NCBI GenBank assembly: GCA_031411495.1
Contig: JANOBD010000211.1
Span: 43,941-107,940, forward strand
DNA length: 64,000 bases
Direction of reading: 5' to 3'
DNA from: JANOBD01 sp031411495
Lineage (GTDB): Bacteria > Planctomycetota > Phycisphaerae > Tepidisphaerales > Tepidisphaeraceae
Shown: positions 52,918 through 63,844 of the stretch, piece by piece
Layout: each line of letters starts with the position of its first letter
Numbering within the stretch: position 1 is the first letter of the stretch
Position numbers and translations under genes: made by a program
The notes under the pieces: generated by a model
Databases searched by the model: none
The model's input: only the letters and a program-made list of their open reading frames with translations
Told to the model about the DNA's origin: nothing

Positions 52918-53766
52918 TCAGCGGTGACAGGTCGAGCAACTCGTCATGTACGCGTGATCGCGGATTTCCATTTTCTTCTTGATGTAGTTCCCCAGAGCGT
53001 CTTGCGTGATCGGCGCGCTCGCTGCAAGCCCGTCGGCGCGAATCTCGCTGATAAGCGTTGCATGTTTCACAGCGGATGCGCTCTTGGGATCGTTCAGATC
53101 CTCGACGTTCCACGCCATGTTCGTGAGTTCGTCGGCAGGTCGCAGGAACTTCTCGGGCTGGCGATGGCAATCCAGACACCAGGCCATGTTGAGCGGCTTG
53201 TCCTGATGGACTTCGTCCATCCGATCGATCCGGCCGTGACAGGTCACGCAGCCGATGGCCTTGGTCGTATGGGCTTCGTGGTTGAAGTAGGCGTAGTCGG
53301 GAAGGTCGTGGATCTTCACCCACTTCACCGGCTTTCCTTCGACGCGAGCCTCGTTGGTCGGTGGGCTTGAGTACGTCGCGCCGCGCTGCCGCCAGGTGGC
53401 GTCCCACGCGTCGTACATCGGTTCGAGTTTGGTGTTCGACGAGCCATCCGGATTGGTTACACGGATATAGCTGTGGCAGTTCATGCAGGTCTGCGTTGCC
53501 GGAATCGCTGCGAATCCGGCCTGCGTCACGGTCGTGTGGCAGTAGCGGCAGTCCATCCCGAGCTTGCCGACGTGGAGTGCGTGGCTGTAGGGAATGGGTT
53601 GCTGCGGAGAGTAGCCGACGTCGGTCGCCTTTGGAGAGAATCCAAGGTAGACGACAACGGGCACATAGAGCGCGGCCCCGACGAAGCCAATCAACAACAG
53701 CGGCAACAGCAGGTTTGCCCACCGGGGGAACATTGGACGCGGTGCTATGGATGCAGTGGAGGACAT
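52918..53766 (-). CDS. actA: Alternative complex III pentaheme cytochrome c subunit ActA
   Basis: The 282-residue protein starts at ATG 53766 and is the first gene of the leftward operon. An N-terminal helix (LLLPLLLIGFVGAALYVPVV) anchors it. Five CxxCH heme sites are visible: CRYCH, CMNCH, CVTCH, CLDCH and CSTCH, plus extra His residues (PYSHALHVGKLG, FNHEAHTTKAIG) as axial ligands. It fits the pentaheme form of ActA and forms the electron wire on the periplasmic side of ACIII. Promoter sequences must lie in the region 53767-54126, shared with the divergent clpB. Confidence 0.95.
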   Translation of the reverse strand: MSSTASIAPRPMFPRWANLLLPLLLIGFVGAALYVPVVVYLGFSPKATDVGYSPQQPIPYSHALHVGKLGMDCRYCHTTVTQAGFAAIPATQTCMNCHSYIRVTNPDGSSNTKLEPMYDAWDATWRQRGATYSSPPTNEARVEGKPVKWVKIHDLPDYAYFNHEAHTTKAIGCVTCHGRIDRMDEVHQDKPLNMAWCLDCHRQPEKFLRPADELTNMAWNVEDLNDPKSASAVKHATLISEIRADGLAASAPITQDALGNYIKKKMEIRDHAYMTSCSTCHR

Positions 53767-54126
53767 GACGTGTTTCTTCTTCGCTTTACAATCAGGCCCG
53801 TGATTTTCTAATGCCGATCTTTGGACGGAGGATCATCCGTGGCAGATCGACTTCGTCAAAGCCTGATGGATGTGACACTTCGACGCATCCGTGCGACTTC
53901 GAGGGAAAACGATTTAGCGACAAATCGAGCACGTTGCAAATAGTGGCGGCATTTAGACTCAGGCGCTCAACTGCAAATCTGGCAGGAGATACCCCTGCTC
54001 AAACGCGAATCGCCCTGATTTTAGCCGCCTTTTCGTCTACTCAGCGTTCCCCTGGTCGTGGCCCGATCTTTGCGAGAGATTGTCTATGGCCGACAGGCCC
54101 TTCAACCTGCCGGCAAGGAGACAGTC
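53767..54126. other. Divergent intergenic region between actA and clpB
   Basis: This 360-bp region separates the 15-kb respiratory operon from clpB and should contain both promoters. It has no convincing gene. AAGGAG at 54115-54120 is the ribosome-binding site of clpB. I did not find a CIRCE element or a clear heat-shock promoter. Part of it (53880-54010) is relatively AT-rich. Confidence 0.45.
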
Positions 54127-56787
<2,661 letters not shown>

Positions 56788-56826
56788 TACCTCACCCGAC
56801 GAAGAAAGTTATAGGGACTCGGTGCT

Positions 56827-56917
56827 GGAGGGCGGATGTCCTCACCCGCCGCTGGAGCTTCAATCGAGATCCTCGGCTTCAATCGAGATCCTCGGCGGCT
56901 GAGGACAGCCGCCCTCC
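56827..56917. repeat. Palindromic element with an internal 19-bp tandem repeat
   Basis: Arms 56827-56850 and 56894-56917 are reverse complements at 22 of 24 positions. Between them a 19-bp unit (cttcaatcgagatcctcgg) occurs twice in tandem from 56858 to 56896. The whole is ~91 bp and looks like a REP/MITE-type interspersed element. Confidence 0.8.
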
Positions 56918-56966
56918 ATAAGTCGTGATCCTCCCGCTCCGAACTTATGCGCTCCGCTGCAAGAGG

Positions 56967-56991
56967 AACCCCGCCTTGGGATGGCGGGGTT
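56967..56991. terminator. Possible weak terminator hairpin
   Basis: Perfect 9-bp stem with a 7-nt loop, about 180 nt after the clpB stop. No strong T-run follows on either strand, so its role as a terminator is tentative. Confidence 0.4.
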
Positions 56992-57277
56992 GGTTCGCAC
57001 CCGTCGGCTTGCGCGGACCGATTGCCTGCAGTCCCGATGGGCCGCAGTACGCTGCGGACTATTTGCCCGGACGAGGGTTTGTAACCAGCTGGATTTCATT
57101 TGGCGCCGAGGTCACAGCGCGCCCATCGTGGCTTAATTTCACCGGCGGACGAGGTGCGCGCCGGGGACGCTCTTTGCCAATCGAATACCGACCGAAGCGC
57201 CACGGCGACTTCCCACCGTTTCCCAAAATGTCCCACTTTTCATTGTTTGCGCGTGCCAAGCTTAACAGCGCAGCGAC

Positions 57278-58876
57278 TTACGGAATCGCGTTGTGTTGGA
57301 GGAGCAAGCGGCGGGCGTTTTCGAGCGTGTCGATCTCCGCCAGCGGCTTGTCCTTGCGCCATCTCAGCATGCGCGGGAAGCGCAGCGCGATGCCGGACTT
57401 GTGGCGATCGGACTCCTGGATGCCTTCGAAGCCGAGCTCGAAGATGAGCTGCGGCGTGACGGAGCGGACCGGGCCGTACCGGCCGGTGATGTGGCCGCGG
57501 ACCCAGCGGTCGACCTCGGCGATCTCGTCATCGGTGAGCCCGCTGTAGGCCTTGGTGATCGGCACGAGGTTCTCGCCATCGCGGACGGCGAAGGTGTAGT
57601 CGCTGAAGAGGCCGGCCCGCTTGCCGTTGCCGGGCTGGGCGGCGATGAGCACGCAGTCGAGCGTGTAGGGCGCGACCTTGAGCTTCCACCAGACGCCGCG
57701 AGGCCGGCCGACTTCGTACGCGCTGTCGCGCCGCTTGATCATGAGCCCTTCGACGCCGCGATCACGGGCGCTGGCCATCAACGCTTCGATCTCATCCCAG
57801 CTCTTCGCTTCGACGAGCGGCGAGAGTTTGAGGTCGCACGACTTGCAGACGATCGTTTCGAGCAATGCGCGGCGCTCGTTCTGCGTCTTGGTCCGAACGT
57901 CTTTGCCTTCGTGCTCCATTATGTCGTACGCGAGGAAGACGACGGGCACATCCGTAAAAAGCATCAGCTCGACGTTCTTGCGGTTGAGCCGTCGTTGCAG
58001 ATGCGCGAAGGGGAGTGGTCGATCGTTGTGGAAGGCGAGGATCTCGCCGTCGAGCGCGGTGCCGTCCGGCAGCGTCGCGCCGAGCTGGACGATCTCGGGG
58101 AATGCGGTGGCGACGTGCTCCTCGCCGCGGCTGACGAGATACGTGTGGCCCGCCCGGCGGATGAGCTGGGCACGGATGCCATCCCACTTCCATTCGAGCT
58201 GCCAGTCCGCGATGGGGCCGAGGGCGGCGAGATCGGATTCGAGCGGATGCGCGAGGAGGAACGGGTATGGGCGCGAGAGGTCGATCTCGCGGTCGTCTTC
58301 ACTCGAAACGAGTTTGCGGTAGTCGGCGGCCGTCGGCTTCCACTTCGCGCTCATGCGGTGTTCCATCACGCCGCTCTCGATGCCGGCCACGCGAGCAAGC
58401 GCGCGGACGAGCAGCGTGCGCGAGACGCCGACGCGGAAGTTGGTGGAGAGGAGCTTGTGAAAGAGGAAGCGGGATGGGGCATCGAGCGAACGCCAGACGG
58501 CGAGGATGATGCGCTTCTGGTCGGCCTCATCCGATCGGAGCATCGGCAGGAGCTGATCTTCGATCAGCGCGTGCAAGGGAGGGTCTGCGGGTGTGAAAGG
58601 AGGAGGAAGCAGCAGGGCGAGCGTTTCGGAGAGGTCGCCGACGGATTGGTAACACTCCTCGACCAGCCACGCGTCGTAGCCGGTCTCTTGAGAGACCCAG
58701 TCGCGCAGCCGGCGCGAGTTGATCGACTTGCCGAGCTTCTTGCCGGCAAGCAGATACGCGGCCCACGCGGCATCTCGCGCGTCGACGTGACAAAAGTAGT
58801 CGACGAGGGCGTCGACCTTGTCGTTGGTGCGCGTGGTGGCGTCGAGAGACTGGTAGAGGTCGAGGAAGCGCTTCAT
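57278..58876 (-). CDS. ATP-dependent DNA ligase of the ligase-associated repair cluster
   Basis: The 532-residue protein starts at ATG 58876. The nucleotidyltransferase domain has the catalytic lysine motif LEWKWDGIRAQLIRR (KxDG form), LDGEILAFHND, VVFLAYDIME, GVEGLMIKRRDSAYEVGRP and WWKLK. The N-terminal ~210 residues form the helical DNA-binding domain (DYFCHVDARDAAWAAYLLAG). The C-terminal OB part contains VPITKAYSGLTDDEIAEVDR. This type belongs to the 'cisplatin damage response' ligase group and usually neighbours a metallo-beta-lactamase exonuclease, as here, and often an Lhr-type helicase, which is absent. It joins nicks during DNA repair using ATP. Confidence 0.92.
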   Translation of the reverse strand: MKRFLDLYQSLDATTRTNDKVDALVDYFCHVDARDAAWAAYLLAGKKLGKSINSRRLRDWVSQETGYDAWLVEECYQSVGDLSETLALLLPPPFTPADPPLHALIEDQLLPMLRSDEADQKRIILAVWRSLDAPSRFLFHKLLSTNFRVGVSRTLLVRALARVAGIESGVMEHRMSAKWKPTAADYRKLVSSEDDREIDLSRPYPFLLAHPLESDLAALGPIADWQLEWKWDGIRAQLIRRAGHTYLVSRGEEHVATAFPEIVQLGATLPDGTALDGEILAFHNDRPLPFAHLQRRLNRKNVELMLFTDVPVVFLAYDIMEHEGKDVRTKTQNERRALLETIVCKSCDLKLSPLVEAKSWDEIEALMASARDRGVEGLMIKRRDSAYEVGRPRGVWWKLKVAPYTLDCVLIAAQPGNGKRAGLFSDYTFAVRDGENLVPITKAYSGLTDDEIAEVDRWVRGHITGRYGPVRSVTPQLIFELGFEGIQESDRHKSGIALRFPRMLRWRKDKPLAEIDTLENARRLLLQHNAIP

Positions 58877-60033
58877 ACGTCTTCCTCCCTCTTCCCTGTA
58901 CGCGGGGGAGAGGGCTGGGGTGTGGGGGTAGGGTCTTGCGATACAGGAGTCGCCTCACGCTCGTGTGCAACCTCCCCCTCCCCCTGAGCCTCTCCCCCGA
59001 TTACGGGGGCGAGGGAACCAGACGGCGTCGCCTCGTCGCTCTCCTCACCTTCGCCGACGAAGCGGGTGTTGATCGCGTACGCGTCCTTGCCGCGTTCTTT
59101 GAGGAAGCGCGTGACGACGCTGGTGTACCCGTGCGTCACGCCGACGCGCTCCGCGCCGGTTTCTTCGATCGTCCGCATCAGGTCGGGCCAGTCGACGTGG
59201 TCGCTGAGGATGAAGCCGCGATCGACGGCGCGGCGACGGCGCTGCCCGCGGACCATCATCCAGCCGCTGGCGCTCGCGACCGACACGGGAAGGAACTTGC
59301 GGATCCATGTCGAGCCATGCGCGCTGGGCGGCGCGATCACGATCGCACGGCCCTTGTGCAGCTTTGCATTCTCCGGCGACGCGTGGTCCGTCGGCGGAAG
59401 TTCGCAGCCGGTCTGGCGGTAGAGGTCCGTCATCCGCACCATCGATCCGTGCAGCAGGATCGGGCCGACGCTCGGATCGAGCATCGAGATGACGCGCTGG
59501 GCCTTGCCGAGCGTGTAGGCGAGGACGACGCTCGTACGCTCGAGTTCGAGATTGCGCCGCCACCACGCGTTGATGTCGGCCGCGACGAGGCTCGGCTCCT
59601 GCCAGCGATAGATCGGCAGGCCGAACGTGGACTCGGTGATGAACTCGTGACATCGGACGAGCTCGAACGGCGTGCAGGTCGGATCGGTTTGTCGTTTGTA
59701 ATCGCCGGTGAACACGAGCACCCGGCCGTTGTGTTCGAGGCGCGCCTGCGCCGAGCCGCGGACGTGGCCGGCGGGGTGAAGGCTGACCTTTACGCCGTTG
59801 AGGTCGATCACCTCGCCATACGCGAGCGGCGTGATGTTCGCGTCCGCGCCGACGCGTTCGTGGAGGATCGCTTTGCCCTCGCGCGCGGTGAGATACTGCT
59901 TGCTTCCCCAGCGCGCGTGATCGGAGTGCGCGTGGGTGACGATGTTCCGAGCGACGCCGCGCCACGCATCGACATGAAAATCGCCGGCGGGGCAATAGAG
60001 TCCATCCGGCGATTCGATGAGCAGGGGGTCCAC
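58873..60033 (-). CDS. Ligase-associated metallo-beta-lactamase-fold DNA exonuclease
   Basis: The 386-residue protein starts at GTG 60033 and overlaps the ligase gene by four bases. The metal site is IVTHAHSDHARWGSKQY (HxHxDH), with HPAGHVRGSAQARLEH, VLVFTGDYKRQTDPTC and FITESTFGLPIY. These are typical of the SNM1-like, ligase-associated exonuclease family. The middle domain carries SDHVDWPDLMRTIEETGAER. It probably trims DNA ends or crosslinks before ligation. The last ~45 residues (SGSLAPVIGGEAQGEGE...) are low-complexity and derive from a repetitive C-rich/G-rich DNA stretch, so the original C-terminus may have been replaced. Confidence 0.92.
   Translation of the reverse strand: MDPLLIESPDGLYCPAGDFHVDAWRGVARNIVTHAHSDHARWGSKQYLTAREGKAILHERVGADANITPLAYGEVIDLNGVKVSLHPAGHVRGSAQARLEHNGRVLVFTGDYKRQTDPTCTPFELVRCHEFITESTFGLPIYRWQEPSLVAADINAWWRRNLELERTSVVLAYTLGKAQRVISMLDPSVGPILLHGSMVRMTDLYRQTGCELPPTDHASPENAKLHKGRAIVIAPPSAHGSTWIRKFLPVSVASASGWMMVRGQRRRRAVDRGFILSDHVDWPDLMRTIEETGAERVGVTHGYTSVVTRFLKERGKDAYAINTRFVGEGEESDEATPSGSLAPVIGGEAQGEGEVAHEREATPVSQDPTPTPQPSPPRTGKREEDV
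58885..59012. repeat. Low-complexity CCCTCTCCCC-type repeat at the 3' end of the exonuclease gene
   Basis: Two opposed GC-rich tracts (about 58885-58930 and 58970-59012) of the CTCCCCCTGAGCCTCTCCCCC / GGGGGAGAGGGCTGGGG type flank ~40 bp. Such elements are found scattered in many bacterial genomes between genes. Here the sequence is read as the last ~45 codons of the exonuclease. Confidence 0.6.
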
Positions 60034-60057
60034 GTCCGGATTCTAGGCGGAGAATGG

Positions 60058-60089
60058 GCCGCGGATGAACGCCGATGGACGCGGATGAA
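60058..60089 (+). repeat. GCGGATG-type repeat, copy 4
   Basis: Identical over 32 bp to the reverse complement of 27098-27129. It forms an inverted pair with 60138-60169, 48 bp further on. Confidence 0.88.
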
Positions 60090-60137
60090 ATTCGGAAAAG
60101 AAGAGAGACAGACCGAGTGGTCCGCCTCTGCGTTCTT

Positions 60138-60169
60138 TTTATCTGCGTTCATCCGCGTTCATCGGCGGC
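60138..60169 (-). repeat. GCGGATG-type repeat, copy 5 (inverted)
   Basis: Inverted relative to copy 4 with a few base changes. The pair could fold into a long hairpin between tpiA (ends 60175) and the exonuclease start (60033), where it could act as a transcription barrier. Confidence 0.8.
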
Positions 60170-60174
60170 CAATC

Positions 60175-60921
60175 TCAGACACCCGCCGCCGCGATCGGGA
60201 GGAACGTTTCGGGCTTGAGCGCTGCGCCGCCGATCAGGCCGCCGTCGATGTCGGGCTGGCCGAGCAGGCCCTTGGCGTTGTCGGGTTTCATCGAGCCGCC
60301 GTACTGGATGACGACTTTGTTCGCGAACTCGCCGCCGTAGGTCTTGGCGAGTTGTTGGCGGATGTGGGCATGAACTTCCTGTGCCTGGGCATCGGTCGCC
60401 ACTCGCCCGGTGCCGATCGCCCAGACGGGTTCGTAGGCGATGACCAGCTTGCTCGCGTCGGTAAGCTCCCTGGGCAGTTCCGCGAGCTGCGCATCGCAGA
60501 CGGCCAGCGTCTTGTTGGCATCGCGCTCTTCGAGCTTCTCGCCGACGCAGTGGACGAGGATCAGCCCGGCCTTGAGCACCGCGGCCGCCTTCTTGCCGAT
60601 GAGTTCCGGCGTCTCTTTGAGCACGTGTCGGCGTTCGCTGTGACCGGTGAGGACGAACTTCACACCCAGGTCCTTGAGCATGTTGATGGATACTTCGCCG
60701 GTGAACGCGCCATCGTTCTCGAAGTAGACGTCCTGCGCGCCGAGCAACACGGACGATCCCGCGAGGGCCTGAGAAACCGCATCGAGATAAACGAACGGCG
60801 GCGCGACGCCGACGGTCACTCCCTTGGGCGCGCCCTCAGCCACGCCCTTAGCCAGCGCGACGGCCGAGGCCTTGTTGGTGTTCATCTTCCAGTTTCCAGC
60901 GACAAACTTCGTGCGTGCCAT
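60175..60921 (-). CDS. tpiA: Triosephosphate isomerase
   Basis: The 248-residue protein starts at ATG 60921 (MARTKFVAGNWKMNTNKASA) with GGAGAACCTC upstream. It converts dihydroxyacetone phosphate and glyceraldehyde 3-phosphate in glycolysis and gluconeogenesis. Catalytic residues are all present: Asn/Lys in GNWKMN, His in VLTGHSERRHV, Glu in VIAYEPVWAIGTGRVAT, and the phosphate-binding QYGGSMKPDN and GGLIGGAALK loops. The length is normal for the family. No other glycolytic gene is adjacent. Confidence 0.96.
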   Translation of the reverse strand: MARTKFVAGNWKMNTNKASAVALAKGVAEGAPKGVTVGVAPPFVYLDAVSQALAGSSVLLGAQDVYFENDGAFTGEVSINMLKDLGVKFVLTGHSERRHVLKETPELIGKKAAAVLKAGLILVHCVGEKLEERDANKTLAVCDAQLAELPRELTDASKLVIAYEPVWAIGTGRVATDAQAQEVHAHIRQQLAKTYGGEFANKVVIQYGGSMKPDNAKGLLGQPDIDGGLIGGAALKPETFLPIAAAGV

Positions 60922-61062
60922 GAGGTTCTCCGAGTATTGGTAGCGTGCGTGAGACGAGCCGATCGAATGGTGCGTTACACGCACCCGACATCGATCGCCA
61001 AGGTAGGGAATCACTTCGTGTTCGCAACTGGGACCGCTTTGATACTTCTGTCCGCTACGATT

Positions 61063-62739
61063 TCACGTCTCCTCTTCCACCATCTTGATCGCGCCACACG
61101 GGCATTCGGTCGCGCAGATGCCGCAGCCTTTACAGTAGTCGTAGTTGAACTCGAACCGGTTGCCGGGCCCGAGCTTGATGACGCTGTTGTCCGGGCAAAC
61201 ACCGTAGCAGTTGTCGCACTCGAAGCAGTTGCCGCAGCTCATGCAGCGGCGCGATTCGTTGGTCGCATCCTCGGCGGTCAGGCCCTTCACCACTTCGTCA
61301 AAGCTGAGCCAGCGGCGGAGTTCGTTCAACCGCTCCTGCACGTGCTTGGGCGCATCGGTGTAGTACCAGGTGTTGAGCTTGTCGAAGGTGGCGATCTCCT
61401 TCACCGGCAGAGTGTTCTCCTTCTTGTTCGCGAGCGAATACTTCTTCGAATAGGTCGATCCGTTGAGATACGCGTCGATGCACCGCGCCGCCCGCTTGCC
61501 GCCGCCGACGGCGACCGTGACGGTGCGGTTCGACGTGCTCATGTCGCCGCCGGCGAAGATTCCCTTGCGGCCGGTCATCATCTGATCGTCCACCAGCACG
61601 CAGCCGTCCTTGTCGAAGGCGAGGTCGGTGACGTTGCGAAGGAAGCCGGTCGCGGCGTCCTGTCCGATGGCGAGGAGGACGGTGTCGGCGTCGAGTTCCT
61701 CGAACTCGCCGGTCGGCTCGGCCAATCCCTTGGCGTTGAGGCGCATCTTCTCGATCTTGATGACGCCTTCGCCGACGTCCTGGATCGTTGACAGCCACTT
61801 CATCTTCACGCCTTCTTCTTCGGCTTCGATCACTTCGAACTCATGCGCGGGCATGCGTTTGCGGTCGCGGCGATAGACGACGACGACATCTTCAGCGCCC
61901 AGGCGGATCGCGGTGCGTGCCGCATCCATCGCGGTGTTGCCGCCGCCGTAGACGGCGACGCGCCGGCCGAGTTGTGGCGGATTTTCTGGATGATTCTCCA
62001 CCTGCTTGAGCACGTGCAGCGCGTCCATCACCTTGCTCGCGTGGACGGTGGGGATGTTTACCTTCTTCGACAGGCCCGCGCCAACGGCGAGGAAGACGGC
62101 ATCGTAGCTGTCGTGCTTCATGACGCTGTCGAGGTCGTCGATACTGTCGTTCTGAATGAAGGTGATTCCCATCTTCACGAGGCGTTCGACTTCACTGTCG
62201 AGGATGTCGCGCGGGAGGCGGTATTTCGGGATGCCGTAGCGCATCATGCCGCCTGGCTTCTCGCCGGAGTCGCGGATGGTGACGCTGTGGCCGAGGCGTG
62301 CGAGGTGGTACGCGGCCGAGAGCCCACTGGGGCCGGCGCCGACGACGAGGATCCTCTTGCCCGTCGCGGGCGCGACGTCGGGCATCCAGCCGTGCTTGAT
62401 CGCTTCGTCGCCGAGGAATCGCTCGATGGCGTGGATGGAAACGGGTTCGTCGTGGCGGTTGCGATTGCAGCCGTTCTCGCACGGGTGATAGCAGACGCGT
62501 CCATGGATCGCGGGGAACGGGTTCTCTTCGACGATTTTCTTCCACGCGGCTTCGTATTCCTTCTCTTCAACAAGGTAGAGCCACGCCTGAATGTTCTCGC
62601 CGGCCGGGCAGGCGACGTTGCACGGCGGCAGGCGATCGACATACACGGGCCTCTGCGTCCGCCAGGAGCCGGTGCGATTGTTGAGCGACGTTCCGATTTC
62701 CAGCGTGGTCGCGAACGGGAGATGGGTGTTGGCGGGCAT
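61063..62739 (-). CDS. GltD-like FAD/NAD(P) oxidoreductase fused to a ferredoxin-type domain
   Basis: The 558-residue protein starts at ATG 62739 (MPANTHLPFATTLEIGTSLN). An N-terminal Fe-S domain (PCNVACPAGENIQAWL, GRVCYHPCENGCNRNRHD) precedes FAD (ILVVGAGPSGLSAAYHLARL) and NAD(P) (VAVYGGGNTAMDAARTAIRL) sites, as in glutamate synthase small subunits. After residue ~480 a second Fe-S part has CMSCGNCFECDNCYGVCP and YCKGCGICATECPCGAIKM, a ferredoxin-like cluster pair. It follows the 2-oxoacid oxidoreductase beta gene by 46 nt. It probably exchanges electrons between ferredoxin or the oxidoreductase and NAD(P)H. No glutamate synthase large subunit is present, so 'glutamate synthase' would be a misleading name. 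Confidence 0.88.
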   Translation of the reverse strand: MPANTHLPFATTLEIGTSLNNRTGSWRTQRPVYVDRLPPCNVACPAGENIQAWLYLVEEKEYEAAWKKIVEENPFPAIHGRVCYHPCENGCNRNRHDEPVSIHAIERFLGDEAIKHGWMPDVAPATGKRILVVGAGPSGLSAAYHLARLGHSVTIRDSGEKPGGMMRYGIPKYRLPRDILDSEVERLVKMGITFIQNDSIDDLDSVMKHDSYDAVFLAVGAGLSKKVNIPTVHASKVMDALHVLKQVENHPENPPQLGRRVAVYGGGNTAMDAARTAIRLGAEDVVVVYRRDRKRMPAHEFEVIEAEEEGVKMKWLSTIQDVGEGVIKIEKMRLNAKGLAEPTGEFEELDADTVLLAIGQDAATGFLRNVTDLAFDKDGCVLVDDQMMTGRKGIFAGGDMSTSNRTVTVAVGGGKRAARCIDAYLNGSTYSKKYSLANKKENTLPVKEIATFDKLNTWYYTDAPKHVQERLNELRRWLSFDEVVKGLTAEDATNESRRCMSCGNCFECDNCYGVCPDNSVIKLGPGNRFEFNYDYCKGCGICATECPCGAIKMVEEET

Positions 62740-62785
62740 GGTGTGCTCTTTTCGTTTCTCGTTCCAGGTCCAGAGTCTGGGGAAC

Positions 62786-63808
62786 TCACAACTGGATCGC
62801 GTGTACTGATTCCGGATGGTTGTCGGGCAGCAGATCGAAATCCTTGATGTTCTGGTCGGCGATCGCCTGAATGCGGTCGATCGCGTATTGATTCGGCGTC
62901 TTGCCGAAGAGGTGCGCAAAGCGCTTTTGAGGCTCGAGGTATTCGTTCACCGGCACGCGCTGCCGAATCTTGGTCGACCTCGTCACCCGGCCATACTCGG
63001 CTTCGAAGAGCGGGAAGAGCCCGCTCTGCACGGCGGCACGGGCGATCTGGATCGTCTTGGCGGGATCGCTTCCCCAGCCGAGCGGGCAGGGCACGTGCAC
63101 GTGGAGATAGCGCGCCCCCTTGATCGAAACGGCCTTGGTCGCTTTCTCTTCCAGGTCGTGAAGGTCACAAACGCTGGCGGTGGCGACGAAGGGGATGCCG
63201 TGCGCCATCGCGATCTTGGGAAGATTCTTCCCTCCGACGAACGGCTGGCCGGGCTGGCTGCCGGTGTTCTGGGTGGTGGCGGTGATGGCGGTTGCGGGTG
63301 TCGAACCGGAGCGCTGTACACCGGTGTTCATGTAGGCTTCGTTGTCGTAGCAGATGTAGAGGACGTCATCGTTGCGCTCGAACATCCCACTGAGACAGCC
63401 GAAGCCAATGTCGACGGTGCTGCCGTCGCCCCCCTGTGCGACGACAGTCACTTCTTTTCCGAGTGCTTTCATCGCCGCCGCGACGCCTGAGCCGACGGCC
63501 GGTGCGTTGCCGAAGAGGGAGTGAAGCCACGCGACGCGCCACGAGCTTTCGGGATAAGGCGTCGAGAAGACTTCGAGGCAGCCGGTCGCGTTGACCGCGA
63601 TGGTGTAGCCGCGGGTGGCGCGCATGATCGCGTCGATCGCGTAGCGCGCGCCCAGCGCCTCGCCACAACCCTGGCAGGCGCGGTGCCCGGAGTTGAGCGA
63701 GTTGTTCCGGTTTTCGGTGGCCTGCACGGTCCGCTCGTCGATCGAGAGCAGACGGTTGCCGACGGTGAAGGTTCCCGTCTGATAGAACTTGAGTCGTTGT
63801 TGGATCAT
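62786..63808 (-). CDS. 2-oxoacid:ferredoxin oxidoreductase beta subunit (PorB-like)
   Basis: The 340-residue protein starts at ATG 63808 with GAGG upstream. It is the thiamine diphosphate-binding subunit: RACQGCGEALGARYAIDAIM (Fe-S/TPP entry), AVNATGCLEVFSTPYPESSW, AQGGDGSTVDIGFGCLSGMF (the GDGS...N TPP-Mg motif) and YDNEAYMNTGVQRSGSTP. Such enzymes decarboxylate pyruvate or another 2-oxoacid to acyl-CoA and reduce ferredoxin. The C-terminal VNEYLEPQKRFAHLF matches pyruvate-type PorB. The upstream gene, cut by the window, is probably the alpha subunit. Confidence 0.92.
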   Translation of the reverse strand: MIQQRLKFYQTGTFTVGNRLLSIDERTVQATENRNNSLNSGHRACQGCGEALGARYAIDAIMRATRGYTIAVNATGCLEVFSTPYPESSWRVAWLHSLFGNAPAVGSGVAAAMKALGKEVTVVAQGGDGSTVDIGFGCLSGMFERNDDVLYICYDNEAYMNTGVQRSGSTPATAITATTQNTGSQPGQPFVGGKNLPKIAMAHGIPFVATASVCDLHDLEEKATKAVSIKGARYLHVHVPCPLGWGSDPAKTIQIARAAVQSGLFPLFEAEYGRVTRSTKIRQRVPVNEYLEPQKRFAHLFGKTPNQYAIDRIQAIADQNIKDFDLLPDNHPESVHAIQL

Positions 63809-63844
63809 GTTGAGCCTCGGATTCGGACGAACTTCCATCGACGA

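Larger units (their letters stand above)
56788..57277. other. Intergenic region with a palindromic repeat and a hairpin
   Basis: This 490-bp convergent region separates clpB from the DNA ligase gene. It contains the palindromic repeat 56827-56917 and a 9-bp GC hairpin (56967-56975 with 56983-56991) that might end transcription from either side but has a poor T-tract. Beyond that I see no gene. The word AAAATGTCCCACT at 57225-57237 recurs at 10245-10257. Confidence 0.45.

Noticed and set aside
58936..61791. 951-codon plus-strand open frame
   Set aside because: It lies opposite the exonuclease, tpiA and the GltD-like gene and has no motif; the absence of stops follows from high GC content.
61063..62739. 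Glutamate synthase small subunit (gltD)
   Set aside because: The core is GltD-like, but the extra C-terminal ferredoxin-type domain and the porB neighbourhood argue for a different electron-transfer role.
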